This document shows positions 9,283 through 17,572 of a DNA stretch of 64,000 nucleotides, piece by piece. Origin of the DNA: CAZWSC01 sp964636385 (GTDB taxonomy: Bacteria; Eisenbacteria; RBG-16-71-46; CAIMUX01). The first letter of the stretch is position 1. Every line of letters begins with the position of its first letter. Where the stretch lies: positions 1-64,000 of the forward strand of contig CAZWSC010000047.1 in assembly GCA_964636385.1 (NCBI GenBank), written 5' to 3'. The notes under the pieces are model-generated. The model was not told the origin of the DNA and did no database searches. It saw nothing but the letters and a program-made list of their open reading frames with translations. Both the position numbers and the translations under genes were made by a program.

Positions 9283-10344
9283 ATGTTCAAGATAGGCAAC
9301 CTGGAGTTCGACCGTCCTCTCATCCTGGCACCCATGGAGGACTACACCGACCGCCCCTTCCGCCGCCTCTGCAGGCGCCACGGCGCCGACATCGTCTACA
9401 CGGAGTTCATAAGCGCCGAGGGCCTGATACGAGAGGCCCGCAAGACAGTTGAGAAGATGCAGATCGCACCCGAAGACCACCCGGTGGCCATCCAGATCTA
9501 CGGAAACTCGGAGTCATCGCTCGTCGAAGCCGCCGGCATTGCCGCAACGATGCAGCCGGATTACATCGACCTCAACTTCGGATGCCCGTCCAGGAAGGTG
9601 GCGGTCAAGAAGAGCGGGATCGGCGCAGGCGCCGGGCTCCTCAGGGACCCGGATCTCCTTGTCCGGCTGACCCGGGCAGTCGTGCGGGCCGTTCCGCTTC
9701 CCGTCACCGTAAAGACCCGCCTGGGCTGGGACAACGACTCGATCATCATCGAGGACCTCGGACGGCGACTCGAGGACACCGGAGTTGCGGCCATCGCTCT
9801 TCACGCCCGCACTCGCAATCAGGGTTACCGCGGGCAGGCCGACTGGTCCTGGATCGCACGGCTCAAGAGAAAGGTCGGCGTACCGGTCATAGGCAACGGC
9901 GACATCCGCGAACCGGCGGACGGGGTCCGCATGTTCGACGAGACAGGTTGCGACGCGATCATGATCGGGAGAGCGTCGATCGGGAATCCGTGGATCTTCA
10001 GAAGGATCCGCTCGGTCCTGGAAACCGGCGTCGATCCCGGTCCTGCACCAATGGACAGGCGCATCGAGACATTCCTTGGACTTCTGGAGGAGTCGGTAGC
10101 CATGAAGGGCGAGCCGAAGGGTGTCTTCGAGATGCGAAAGCATGTAGGCGGATACCTTCGCGAGATGCACTGCGTCGGTCTTCTTCGCGCCAAGCTGATG
10201 CAGGAGAGCACCAGGCAGGGTGTGCACGACCGCATCGGTGAGTATCTCCGCTTCCTGCAGGGAGGCCGCCCTGTCTGGGGCTGCGAAGTCGATCCGGAGG
10301 AGGAGACACTCCGAAGGGTGCGCCCGTGGGCGCTGGAGACATGA
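9283..10344 (+). CDS. dusB: tRNA-dihydrouridine synthase B
   Basis: FMN-dependent reduction of uridine in tRNA D-loops. It begins with the conserved LAPMEDYTDRPFRRL, carries the catalytic cysteine in DLNFGCPSRKV, and has KTRLGW, the HARTRNQGYRGQADW stretch and the FMN-phosphate loop VIGNGDI / IMIGRASIGNPWIF. Its 353 residues match DusB/Dus family length. In many bacteria dusB precedes fis or is alone; here its stop overlaps the start of a cytidine-deaminase-like gene, so it shares a transcript with nucleoside/deoxyribose-related genes, which is unusual. Confidence 0.95.
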   Translation: MFKIGNLEFDRPLILAPMEDYTDRPFRRLCRRHGADIVYTEFISAEGLIREARKTVEKMQIAPEDHPVAIQIYGNSESSLVEAAGIAATMQPDYIDLNFGCPSRKVAVKKSGIGAGAGLLRDPDLLVRLTRAVVRAVPLPVTVKTRLGWDNDSIIIEDLGRRLEDTGVAAIALHARTRNQGYRGQADWSWIARLKRKVGVPVIGNGDIREPADGVRMFDETGCDAIMIGRASIGNPWIFRRIRSVLETGVDPGPAPMDRRIETFLGLLEESVAMKGEPKGVFEMRKHVGGYLREMHCVGLLRAKLMQESTRQGVHDRIGEYLRFLQGGRPVWGCEVDPEEETLRRVRPWALET

Positions 10345-10865
10345 TGAGATCGGGAAGACCGAAAGGCGGCCCAGGTTCGGGCGGCAACGGCATGACCCGG
10401 CGCGCTTCGGTGCAGGGCCGTGGGGCCCCTCCCCACGATCTCGTCGCCGCGGCGCGTGCGGCATGCCGGACGGCGCAGCCACGGTGCGACGGCGCGCCCC
10501 CCCGTGCAGCCGCCATCTCAGCCTCTTCCGGCGTCGTCTACACGGGCAGCGACACCGACTCGCCCGTCGGCGACGGGTCGGTCGTGCCTGCCGAGCAGAT
10601 CGCCCTCTACAAGGCGGTGATGGCCGGCGAACGTTCTCTTCTCTGCCTGATCCTCTGTGCAGGCATGAGGGGCACTGCAGACGGCGGTCCGCCGGACGGC
10701 GCGACACTGCAGATCCTGCACGAGTTCGCTCCCCGCATGCGGGTCCACTGGGGATCCGCCGGCCGCTTCGGCGGAGGAGCAGAGGTCCGCGATCTCCTCC
10801 CTGGCGCCTTCACCGGTGATGACCTGGACAGGGCAGTCAGGACGAAGGGAAGGGACAGGGCGTGA
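10344..10865 (+). CDS. Cytidine-deaminase-fold protein lacking all zinc ligands
   Basis: About 173 residues with a Gly/Arg-rich N-terminus of ~30 residues. The rest follows cytidine deaminase: AAISASSGVVYTG, then PAEQIALYKAVMAG where active enzymes have CAE or HAE, then PDGATLQILHEFAP where they have PCGxCRQxLxEF. The catalytic Glu (E84) remains but the three zinc ligands read Pro82, Asp118 and Thr121. It therefore should not bind zinc in the normal way and is probably a pseudoenzyme with a binding, scaffolding or regulatory role. The start overlaps the dusB stop, with GGAG five bases before the chosen ATG (another ATG lies three bases upstream). Its own stop overlaps the next gene by four bases. 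Confidence 0.75.
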   Translation: MRSGRPKGGPGSGGNGMTRRASVQGRGAPPHDLVAAARAACRTAQPRCDGAPPRAAAISASSGVVYTGSDTDSPVGDGSVVPAEQIALYKAVMAGERSLLCLILCAGMRGTADGGPPDGATLQILHEFAPRMRVHWGSAGRFGGGAEVRDLLPGAFTGDDLDRAVRTKGRDRA

Positions 10866-11353
10866 CGGCCATCGGCACAGGCGGCATCATCGCCATCGGA
10901 TCGGACCACGGCGGGTTCATCCACAAGGCGCGCCTCCTGGCCGCCCTGCGTGAGGAACGCATACGGGTCCTGGACTGCGGATGCCACTCACCCGATCCGG
11001 TGGACTATCCTGACGTCGCCATGGAGGTTGCCCGCGCCGTAAAGGAGAGGCGGGCCTGCGCGGGGGTCATGATCGACGGCGCCGGGGTGGGATCCGCCAT
11101 GGTGCTGAACCGCATCCCCGGCATCCGCGCCGCCCTCTGCCACAACACCTTCACCGCTGCCAACAGCAGGGCGCACAACGACGCCAACGTGCTGGTTCTG
11201 GGCGCCGCAGTTGTGCATCCGGGAGAGGCCATCCGACTCCTCAGGCTATGGCTTCGAGCCCCGTACGAGGGCGGAAGGCACGAGAGGCGGGTCGGCGCAA
11301 TCCGGCGACTGGACGCGGAGAGGGAGGCTGAACCGGGCGGATGCTCCGGGTGA
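10862..11353 (+). CDS. RpiB/LacAB-family protein with altered active site
   Basis: 163 residues with the ribose-5-phosphate isomerase B fold pattern: IGSDHGGF at the start, VDYPDVA, IPGIRAALC, SRAHNDANVLVLG and YEGGRHERRV. In E. coli RpiB the base is the Cys of ICGTG; here the matching string is IDGAG, so Cys is Asp72 and the following Thr is Ala. The remaining phosphate- and sugar-binding elements (DHGG, HNDAN, GGRH) are intact. It may be an isomerase using an acidic base (mycobacterial RpiB uses Glu at another position) or a divergent paralogue like those encoded beside deoC in sugar-phosphate microcompartment loci. It starts with GTG in a GTGA overlap. Confidence 0.8.
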   Translation: MTAIGTGGIIAIGSDHGGFIHKARLLAALREERIRVLDCGCHSPDPVDYPDVAMEVARAVKERRACAGVMIDGAGVGSAMVLNRIPGIRAALCHNTFTAANSRAHNDANVLVLGAAVVHPGEAIRLLRLWLRAPYEGGRHERRVGAIRRLDAEREAEPGGCSG

Positions 11354-11392
11354 AGCCCCGGGAAGAGACCTGATGAAGACAGCGGGGGAAAG

Positions 11393-12304
11393 ATGACCGG
11401 ATCCGGACCTGACTGGGATGCCTGGGTCGCACGCGTGACCCGGGAGGTGATGCGGCGACTGGAGGAGGAAGCTGCGCCTCGAGACGGCCGGACAGACCTG
11501 CTTCCCCCGGGACAGGCCCGGGAGGATCGATGCTCCTCTGACCGGACCGGCACCGATGCCGTCGATGGACGAGTCGCAATCGGAGACAGACCAGGCGGTC
11601 AGGCCAGTGAACCCGCCCGGGGACTCCGACATGACGCGGCGCTGGCCGCCCTGATCGACCACACCCTTCTCAGGCCGGATGCAACTGAGGCGCAGATCAG
11701 GGCTCTCTGCGAAGAAGCCCTGCTCTACCACTTCGCTGCAGTGTGTATTCAGCCGATGTGGGTGACTCTCGCGGCGCGTCTCCTCGAGGGAAGCCCCGTC
11801 AAGGTCTGCACGGTTGTCGGCTTTCCCCTTGGAGCAACCGAACCGGGCGTGAAGGCTCACGAGACCATGGTGGCTGTCGCCCAGGGCGCCCGGGAGATAG
11901 ACATGGTCCTGCCTGTGGGCGCCATGAAGGCCGGGCGGGCCGATGTGGTCCGCCGGCACGTGGTTGCCGTGCTCGAGGCCTGCAGGCCCGGCATCGTGAC
12001 CAAGGTAATCCTGGAGACAGCCCTCCTCGACGATGAGGAGAAGCGCGCAGCCTGCAGGATCTGCAGGGAGGAAGGGGCCTCCTTTGTCAAGACCTCAACG
12101 GGGTTCGGTCCGGCAGGCGCGACCGTGGAGGATGTACGCCTGATGCGGGCAGAGGTAGGCCCGACTGTGGGTGTCAAGGCTGCCGGAGGAATCCGGGACC
12201 GCCACACTGCGCTCGCGATGATCGAGGCGGGAGCGAACAGGATCGGCGCCAGCGCATCGGTCAGAATCGTCACGGAGCAGGATGATACAGGGCGGACGCC
12301 GTGA
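11393..12304 (+). CDS. deoC: Deoxyribose-phosphate aldolase with encapsulation-peptide-like N-terminus
   Basis: Cleaves 2-deoxyribose 5-phosphate to glyceraldehyde 3-phosphate and acetaldehyde. The class I aldolase core (from about residue 82) has DHTLLRP, the Schiff-base lysine K233 in SFVKTSTGFG, the partner lysine K262 in GVKAAGG, and D170 in REIDMVL, so it should be active. The family is usually ~220-260 residues; this one has 303 because of an N-terminal amphipathic helix (residues 7-26) and a ~55-residue Gly/Arg/Asp-rich linker. That layout is the one used to target enzymes into bacterial microcompartments. It follows the RpiB-like gene by 39 bases and is the last gene of the operon. 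Confidence 0.93.
   Translation: MTGSGPDWDAWVARVTREVMRRLEEEAAPRDGRTDLLPPGQAREDRCSSDRTGTDAVDGRVAIGDRPGGQASEPARGLRHDAALAALIDHTLLRPDATEAQIRALCEEALLYHFAAVCIQPMWVTLAARLLEGSPVKVCTVVGFPLGATEPGVKAHETMVAVAQGAREIDMVLPVGAMKAGRADVVRRHVVAVLEACRPGIVTKVILETALLDDEEKRAACRICREEGASFVKTSTGFGPAGATVEDVRLMRAEVGPTVGVKAAGGIRDRHTALAMIEAGANRIGASASVRIVTEQDDTGRTP
11411..11470 (+). other. Predicted encapsulation peptide of DeoC
   Basis: Encodes DeoC residues 7-26 (core WVARVTREVMRRL). Hydrophobic residues W8, W11/V12, V15, V19 and L23 fall on one helical face and basic/acidic residues on the other, and a disordered linker follows. Known microcompartment cargo tags have this build. No shell gene is seen in the window, so targeting is inferred. 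Confidence 0.5.
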
Positions 12305-12352
12305 TTACGGTGCCCCCGGATACCCGACGAAGCGAGTTCACGTACTTGTGCG

Positions 12353-12381
12353 TTGACCCTGCCACAGGCCGCTGCTAGCGT
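12353..12381 (+). promoter_or_regulatory. Sigma70-type promoter of the TonB-receptor operon
   Basis: TTGACC and TAGCGT are separated by 17 bases. The predicted transcript would have a leader of about 200 bases before the receptor start; I see no known riboswitch in it. Confidence 0.5.
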
Positions 12382-12588
12382 ACCTGCCGGTCACGGGCAC
12401 GACAGGGATTCAGCCGCGAGGGCCAAGGGCCACGATGGCCTGCAGATCGGCTTTCGCACATCTTGCCTGCTCGTCCCTGCCAGTCCATCCTTGCCTGCGG
12501 TGCGCCTGATCGGTAGAGGCCTGCAGCCCTCCGGGCCCGGGAGCACCCCCAGGTTACAAGCCGCCAACAGGGAGTGGAATCGGGAGCC

Positions 12589-15501
12589 ATGAAGCCATAC
12601 TTGATCCACCATCCAGCCCGTGTCTGTCATCGCGATACTGACCCGAGCCCGGTGCCGTTGTGTGTTCCGCTTCGGCTTCTCCGGGGAAGCCGGCCGAAGC
12701 GAACCCCGCCGCACCTTGCAGTCCTCTCGCTGATTGTCGCGTGCCTGCTGTGTAACGCAGGTGCGGCCGTTGCCGAGCACGGCAGGATATCAGGTCGCAT
12801 CTTCGACGACGCCACGGGCCAGCCGCTCGAATCGGCCAACGTCGTGCTGATTAACACGATCTACGGCACCCACAGCCGCGAGGACGGCGTCTTCACGATC
12901 CCGGAGGTTCCCCCCGGCGAGTACACGATACAGGCATCCTACATGGGGTATCAGGTAATGCGCCGTGAGGTGACGGTGGAGGCCTGGCGCACCGTTGAGG
13001 AGGAGTTCCGCCTGGTTCCGACCGTGGCCCGCCAGGAGAGGGAGGTCGTGGTCACCGCCGAGCGTCCCCTCGTCGATGTCCGGGCTGCATCGACCACGCG
13101 CTCTTACACGGATGAGGAGCTGAAGGCGCTGACACTCGACCCTACCCTCGACAGCGTGGTGGAACAGCAGCCGGGAGTGGTGAGGGACAACGACAGGATC
13201 CACATTCGCGGAGGACGCAGTGAAGAGACGCTCGTCATCGTTGACGGCGTGGAGATGCGCGACCTGCTCACAGGCGACTCCCAGGGTAGCAACGTCAGCG
13301 CCCGGTCCGTGGCCGAGGTGAACATCATCACCGGCGGATTCGACGCCAAGTACGGCCAGGCCCTCTCCGGCGTCGTGGAAGCCCGGATCAAGGAGGGAGG
13401 CCAGCGCTACAAGGGGCATCTCGGGTACACAACCGACAGACTGACCGACGACCGGGATCTTGACCTATGGAGCATTGAGCTGGAAGGCCCCCTCCCCCTT
13501 CTCGGAGCCGCTCTTCGGCCTCTCGGCGACATCACACAGACCAGGCCGACCTTCTACCTGAACATCGGAGTAGATCTCGAGAACGGCTACCTCCCGTCAG
13601 TCGGCCACATGCCGGGGAGATACCTGAACTCCAGCTACAGCGAGCCGGTTTTCGGGCGCACGCGGCGATACGGCAGAGCCTTCTACCCCCGCTCGCGGAA
13701 CGACTGGCGTGTGCTGTTCAAGAGTGCATGGAAGGCCTCCGCAGCGCACAAGTTCACCCTGTCGATGACGAAGAACCTGTCGTTCGACCACGGGTTCTCG
13801 GATTCGGACATCTCGGAGATCGACCGCAGCGGCATGAACTACGACTGGCGCTACGGCAGCCTGACACCGGACGGACAGGTTGACTATGACAACCTCGGGT
13901 TCGACCGCTTCTACACCGTCACACGGGACCAGAACTCCTTCTCCCTTGCCTGGAACCACACGGTCCGGCCCGACATGGTCCACAATCTCACCACGACACG
14001 GTTCTTCTCATCCAGGCATCAGGATGTGGACGGGAAGTACTGGTACGAGTACGACATTATCGATGACGATCCGATCTACGGTCAGGACGATCCATACTTC
14101 GAGAACTGGGGCGATGCCAACCGGTACCAGAACCGCTTCATCGAAACCTGGCGCCTCGAGTCCGAGTGGGTGCACAAGAGGGGGCGCCACGACATCCGCT
14201 GGGGCGGACACGCCCAGTACGAGACTGTGCAATACCTCCGCCTGAATGCCGCAACGGTCTCCGATGTCCGTCCGCTGGGGACCGAGTTCGACCGGTTCCG
14301 CGTCTACCCGAACACGGGTGCGATTTATGTCCAGGATCGGGTGGAGTATGAGGGGCTGATCGTCAGCGGAGGGCTGCGGTACGATTACTGGTTCCCCGGC
14401 AGGCATGTAGAACGTCTGTTCGAGGAGGACAGACACATCATAGTCAACGACGAGACACGGGCGGAGTGGAGAAGGGACACGTACGAGGTGTTCGGGCGGC
14501 GATTCAAGGGTCACATCTCACCCCGGCTTCAGGTCTCCCATCCAATAACAGACAGGGATCATCTCTTCTTCAACTACGGCCACTTCACACAGAGGCCGCC
14601 GTACTTCTACGTGTATGCTAAGAACTCCTCGCAATCCTCGGAGGAGTTCCCCAGCATCGGCAACCCGAACCTGAATCCCGAGGTCTCCGTCCAGTACGAG
14701 CTCGGGGCAGGCCACCAGTTCCGCAGCGACATGGCGGCCAAGGTTTCGCTCTTCAACAAGGACATCTACGACTACCCCACCGGTGTGACAGTGGAGCTCC
14801 AGGACCGTGTCACCACGCGCAGCAACTACTATCTCTACCTGAACCGCGACTACGCCCGTTCACGGGGCTTCGAGCTGGAGCTCCGCAAGCGCGGTACGGG
14901 CCGTTCCTCCTGGGCGGCTGCCTACTCCTACTCGGTCGTGAAGGGGAAGAGCTCTGATCCGAACAAGCTGTCCGCAGTGAGAGCCACCGGAGGGGACGCG
15001 CGTGAAACCGAACTGGATGAGGAGTTCATGTGGTGGAATCGGCCCCACAAGTTCTCCGCGTGGTTCAACTACCATGTTCGGAGCGGTGACAGGACTGCGC
15101 GTCTTGCGGGAATTCCGATACCGCAGGACTCGCAGATCAACCTCTACTACCTGATCCGCTCCGGCAGGACTTACACGCCCCTGGACGAGTTCGGCTCCCC
15201 CACCGGCCCCAACTACTCGAAGAACGGCCCGGTGGATCAGACCTTCAACTGCACCATCCGGAAGGGATTCCGCATGGGCGGACACAGGTTCGAGCTCACC
15301 GTCCAGGGCTGGAATCTCTTCGACCATCGCACGCCCCTCAGGGTCGATCCGACGACCGGAAGGCGTCACCGGATCGGAGAGGGTCAGCTGGAGAACCCGA
15401 TATCCGAGGGCCAGCTCGCCTACTGGATCAACAGGTACGCGGACCCGTCCCTCCGGGCGGCTCCCCGGCACGTTCGCCTTGGACTGGGGGTGGATTTCTG
15501 A
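12589..15501 (+). CDS. TonB-dependent outer-membrane receptor with carboxypeptidase-regulatory-like domain
   Basis: After a long basic N-region comes a signal peptide core (LAVLSLIVACLLCNAGAAVA), then a CarboxypepD_reg/Ig-like domain (ISGRIFDDATGQPLESANVV, residues ~65-150), a plug domain (HIRGGRSEETLVIVDGVEM, GGFDAKYGQALSGVVE) and a ~650-residue beta-barrel ending in an aromatic GLGVDF. It should import a large or chelated substrate, or serve as an export-coupled channel, at the outer membrane using TonB energy. No SusD-like lipoprotein follows. Instead the next gene overlaps by one base and encodes a PorV-like barrel. ATG is chosen over a GTG five codons upstream, though the GGGAG spacing is short. 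Confidence 0.9.
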   Translation: MKPYLIHHPARVCHRDTDPSPVPLCVPLRLLRGSRPKRTPPHLAVLSLIVACLLCNAGAAVAEHGRISGRIFDDATGQPLESANVVLINTIYGTHSREDGVFTIPEVPPGEYTIQASYMGYQVMRREVTVEAWRTVEEEFRLVPTVARQEREVVVTAERPLVDVRAASTTRSYTDEELKALTLDPTLDSVVEQQPGVVRDNDRIHIRGGRSEETLVIVDGVEMRDLLTGDSQGSNVSARSVAEVNIITGGFDAKYGQALSGVVEARIKEGGQRYKGHLGYTTDRLTDDRDLDLWSIELEGPLPLLGAALRPLGDITQTRPTFYLNIGVDLENGYLPSVGHMPGRYLNSSYSEPVFGRTRRYGRAFYPRSRNDWRVLFKSAWKASAAHKFTLSMTKNLSFDHGFSDSDISEIDRSGMNYDWRYGSLTPDGQVDYDNLGFDRFYTVTRDQNSFSLAWNHTVRPDMVHNLTTTRFFSSRHQDVDGKYWYEYDIIDDDPIYGQDDPYFENWGDANRYQNRFIETWRLESEWVHKRGRHDIRWGGHAQYETVQYLRLNAATVSDVRPLGTEFDRFRVYPNTGAIYVQDRVEYEGLIVSGGLRYDYWFPGRHVERLFEEDRHIIVNDETRAEWRRDTYEVFGRRFKGHISPRLQVSHPITDRDHLFFNYGHFTQRPPYFYVYAKNSSQSSEEFPSIGNPNLNPEVSVQYELGAGHQFRSDMAAKVSLFNKDIYDYPTGVTVELQDRVTTRSNYYLYLNRDYARSRGFELELRKRGTGRSSWAAAYSYSVVKGKSSDPNKLSAVRATGGDARETELDEEFMWWNRPHKFSAWFNYHVRSGDRTARLAGIPIPQDSQINLYYLIRSGRTYTPLDEFGSPTGPNYSKNGPVDQTFNCTIRKGFRMGGHRFELTVQGWNLFDHRTPLRVDPTTGRRHRIGEGQLENPISEGQLAYWINRYADPSLRAAPRHVRLGLGVDF

Positions 15502-16523
15502 TGAACACGCTCATCCGATACCTGGCCCGTATTGCAGCCGCTGCAGCGGCTGCCGGCATCCTTGCGACCCTGCTTGCTGTGCCCGCGTCTCCACAGACGG
15601 ATCTCGGCGGCCAGCGCGTGGCCACGTCGAGCGGCACATTCCTGAAGATCGGGCTCGATGCGCGGGGCGCAGCCCTTGCCGGCTGCTACAACGCCCTGGT
15701 TGAGGGACCGATCGCGACGTTCTACAATCCGGCCGGTCTTCTGCTGGGCCAGCAGGGCCATGGTCTCCATGCCGGGCTCGTTCAATGGCCTGCCGACATC
15801 CAGATCAGTTCCATCAGCTATGCCCATCCACTGCCCCGTATCGGCGGCATGATTGCCCTCGGATTCGCGTACCTTGGCATCGAGATGGACGAGACCACCG
15901 AATTCTACCCGCAGGGCACGGGACGCACGGCCGGCTACTCAGACCTGCTTGCGACCCTGAGCGTGGCACGGGCCTTCACCGACAGGCTCAACATCGGTGT
16001 GACCCTGAAGTATCTGCGCGAGGACATGGCATCAAACATCGGCGGACCCCTTGTACACGGATACCTTGTCGACGCCGGGACCATCTACTTTGTCGGCTAC
16101 CGGAACAGCCGCCTTGCCGTAACGCTGGTCAACTTCGGCCCGGACCTGCATCCGGGCGGCAGCTTCCAGAGCCGTGTCAGGGACACCGGCGTGGATTACT
16201 CATCCTTCTCGCCGCCCACACAGTTTCAGCTCGCATTCGCCCTGGATCCATGGGATGCGGGTCCGCACCGCCTCACAAGCACGCTCCAGGTGCTCCACCA
16301 GGCAGACAACGCCGAGACCGTCCGCGCCGGGCTCGAGTACTGGTACGACAGGACCTACGCCCTGCGGTCGGGATACGACTTCGCCGCCGATGAGATGCGC
16401 TTGTCCGCGGGTCTCGGGGTGCGGCTGATGTTCGGAGAGCGGCGGGGCACCTTTGACTATGCCTTCACCGAGGGCGGCCATCTCGAGGCCGTTCACCGGT
16501 GGAGTCTCGGCATCTCCTTCTGA
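15501..16523 (+). CDS. PorV/PorQ-family outer-membrane barrel protein
   Basis: 340 residues with a signal peptide ending near ASPQT. The first mature segment has the family hallmark FLKIGLDARGAALAG...IATFYNPAGLLL, followed by repeated amphipathic strands and an aromatic C-terminus (RWSLGISF). PorV/PorQ proteins (UPF0164, FadL-like fold) are outer-membrane components associated with type IX secretion and substrate release in Bacteroidota and relatives. Here it is translationally coupled to a TonB-dependent receptor and followed by secreted proteins, suggesting a shared envelope function. I cannot separate PorV from PorQ or from lineage-specific paralogues. Confidence 0.8.
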   Translation: MNTLIRYLARIAAAAAAAGILATLLAVPASPQTDLGGQRVATSSGTFLKIGLDARGAALAGCYNALVEGPIATFYNPAGLLLGQQGHGLHAGLVQWPADIQISSISYAHPLPRIGGMIALGFAYLGIEMDETTEFYPQGTGRTAGYSDLLATLSVARAFTDRLNIGVTLKYLREDMASNIGGPLVHGYLVDAGTIYFVGYRNSRLAVTLVNFGPDLHPGGSFQSRVRDTGVDYSSFSPPTQFQLAFALDPWDAGPHRLTSTLQVLHQADNAETVRAGLEYWYDRTYALRSGYDFAADEMRLSAGLGVRLMFGERRGTFDYAFTEGGHLEAVHRWSLGISF

Positions 16524-16537
16524 GCGGAGGAAGAATC

Positions 16538-17572
16538 GTGCGTCTTGATAATCGGCTGACAGCTGCAGCGAATGTCCGACGGGGTCTCACCGCGACCATC
16601 GCGTTCATGATCGCTCTCGTGGCCGCATGTGGACAGCAGTTCTCACTGCCCCCGGAACCCGATCCGGAGCCCATCCCTGACGCGGGACGGTACTCCTACG
16701 ACCGGACCTGGTCTCTGCCCGCGCCGCGTGACCTTCACATATGGGGCGGATACATCTACGTCATCACGGCCAATACCGGTCCGGATTCAGCCGACGTCAA
16801 GGGGCGTCTGGAGATCTTTCTGGCCTCACGGCCCGACCCCGTCGTTCCACCCTCGGACCGGCTGCGTCCGTTCACCGGGCTCATCGATCCCGTCCATGTG
16901 ACGGTGGCTCACCGGGAGTCAATCTACGTCTTCGTTGCAGACCGGGGAGACATGAAGGTCAAGCGCTTCAACTACACTGGCGGCTCGCCCGGCTTCTCGT
17001 TCACGGATCCTGCATGGCGCGAGTTCTCCGGTCTTGCAGCCGATGACGATCTGAATGTCTACGTCGGCGACGCAGTGCGGGACACGATTGCGCAGTATGA
17101 CGATCGTGGCCGTTTCGCCCGGCTCATCTCCTCCTGGGGCGCTGGAAGCGGCTTCGTAATGCGTCCCCACGGCATGGAATGGAACGGCAGGGAGCTGATC
17201 GTCAGCGATACGGAACAGGACCGTGTTGTTCTCCTGCGGACTGATGCGACGGAAACCTCCAGCGGGAATCCGATCGGAGTGGGAGCCGGCCCGTTCAGGC
17301 CGATCGGTCCCTACGACGTCGCATCGGAGCGCACCAGCCCGTATCTGTATGTAACCGACACCGGGAACGGCAGGATCCTGAAGTTCTCCCGGGATGGTGC
17401 CTTCATCGATTCGGTCTACAGCGCCAGGAACTCCGATCCGCGCCTCGGCCCGCCAATCCTCGGTGAAGCGCATGTAACCGCCCGCGGCCGCACCGTCTTC
17501 GTGTCGGACCCGGCAAACAACCGCCTCGTCGCCTTCCAACTGGCCGATTCTCTTCAGACTGGAGGCAAGTGA
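16538..17572 (+). CDS. NHL-type beta-propeller lipoprotein
   Basis: 344 residues starting at GTG, chosen because GGAGGAAG lies four bases upstream; the open frame extends 13 codons further without a good site. The N-terminus has a lipobox (IALVAAC), followed by a Pro-rich linker. The body shows repeated propeller blades: YIYVITANTG, SIYVFVADRGDMKVKRF, LNVYVGDAVRDTIAQYD, LIVSDTEQDRVVLL, YLYVTDTGNGRILKF and TVFVSDPANNRLVAF, about six repeats. Such propellers bind proteins or polymers. It sits between the PorV-like barrel and a large secreted protein and its stop overlaps the next start, so it is likely a surface or periplasmic accessory of that system. Confidence 0.8.
   Translation: MRLDNRLTAAANVRRGLTATIAFMIALVAACGQQFSLPPEPDPEPIPDAGRYSYDRTWSLPAPRDLHIWGGYIYVITANTGPDSADVKGRLEIFLASRPDPVVPPSDRLRPFTGLIDPVHVTVAHRESIYVFVADRGDMKVKRFNYTGGSPGFSFTDPAWREFSGLAADDDLNVYVGDAVRDTIAQYDDRGRFARLISSWGAGSGFVMRPHGMEWNGRELIVSDTEQDRVVLLRTDATETSSGNPIGVGAGPFRPIGPYDVASERTSPYLYVTDTGNGRILKFSRDGAFIDSVYSARNSDPRLGPPILGEAHVTARGRTVFVSDPANNRLVAFQLADSLQTGGK

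Noticed and set aside
9283..12304. A complete bacterial microcompartment locus
   Set aside because: No shell-protein gene (BMC-H, -T or -P) lies in the window; only a cargo-like tag is seen.
12305..12588. Possible riboswitch before the TonB receptor
   Set aside because: No cobalamin, TPP or other conserved core could be recognised by eye; kept only as a long leader.
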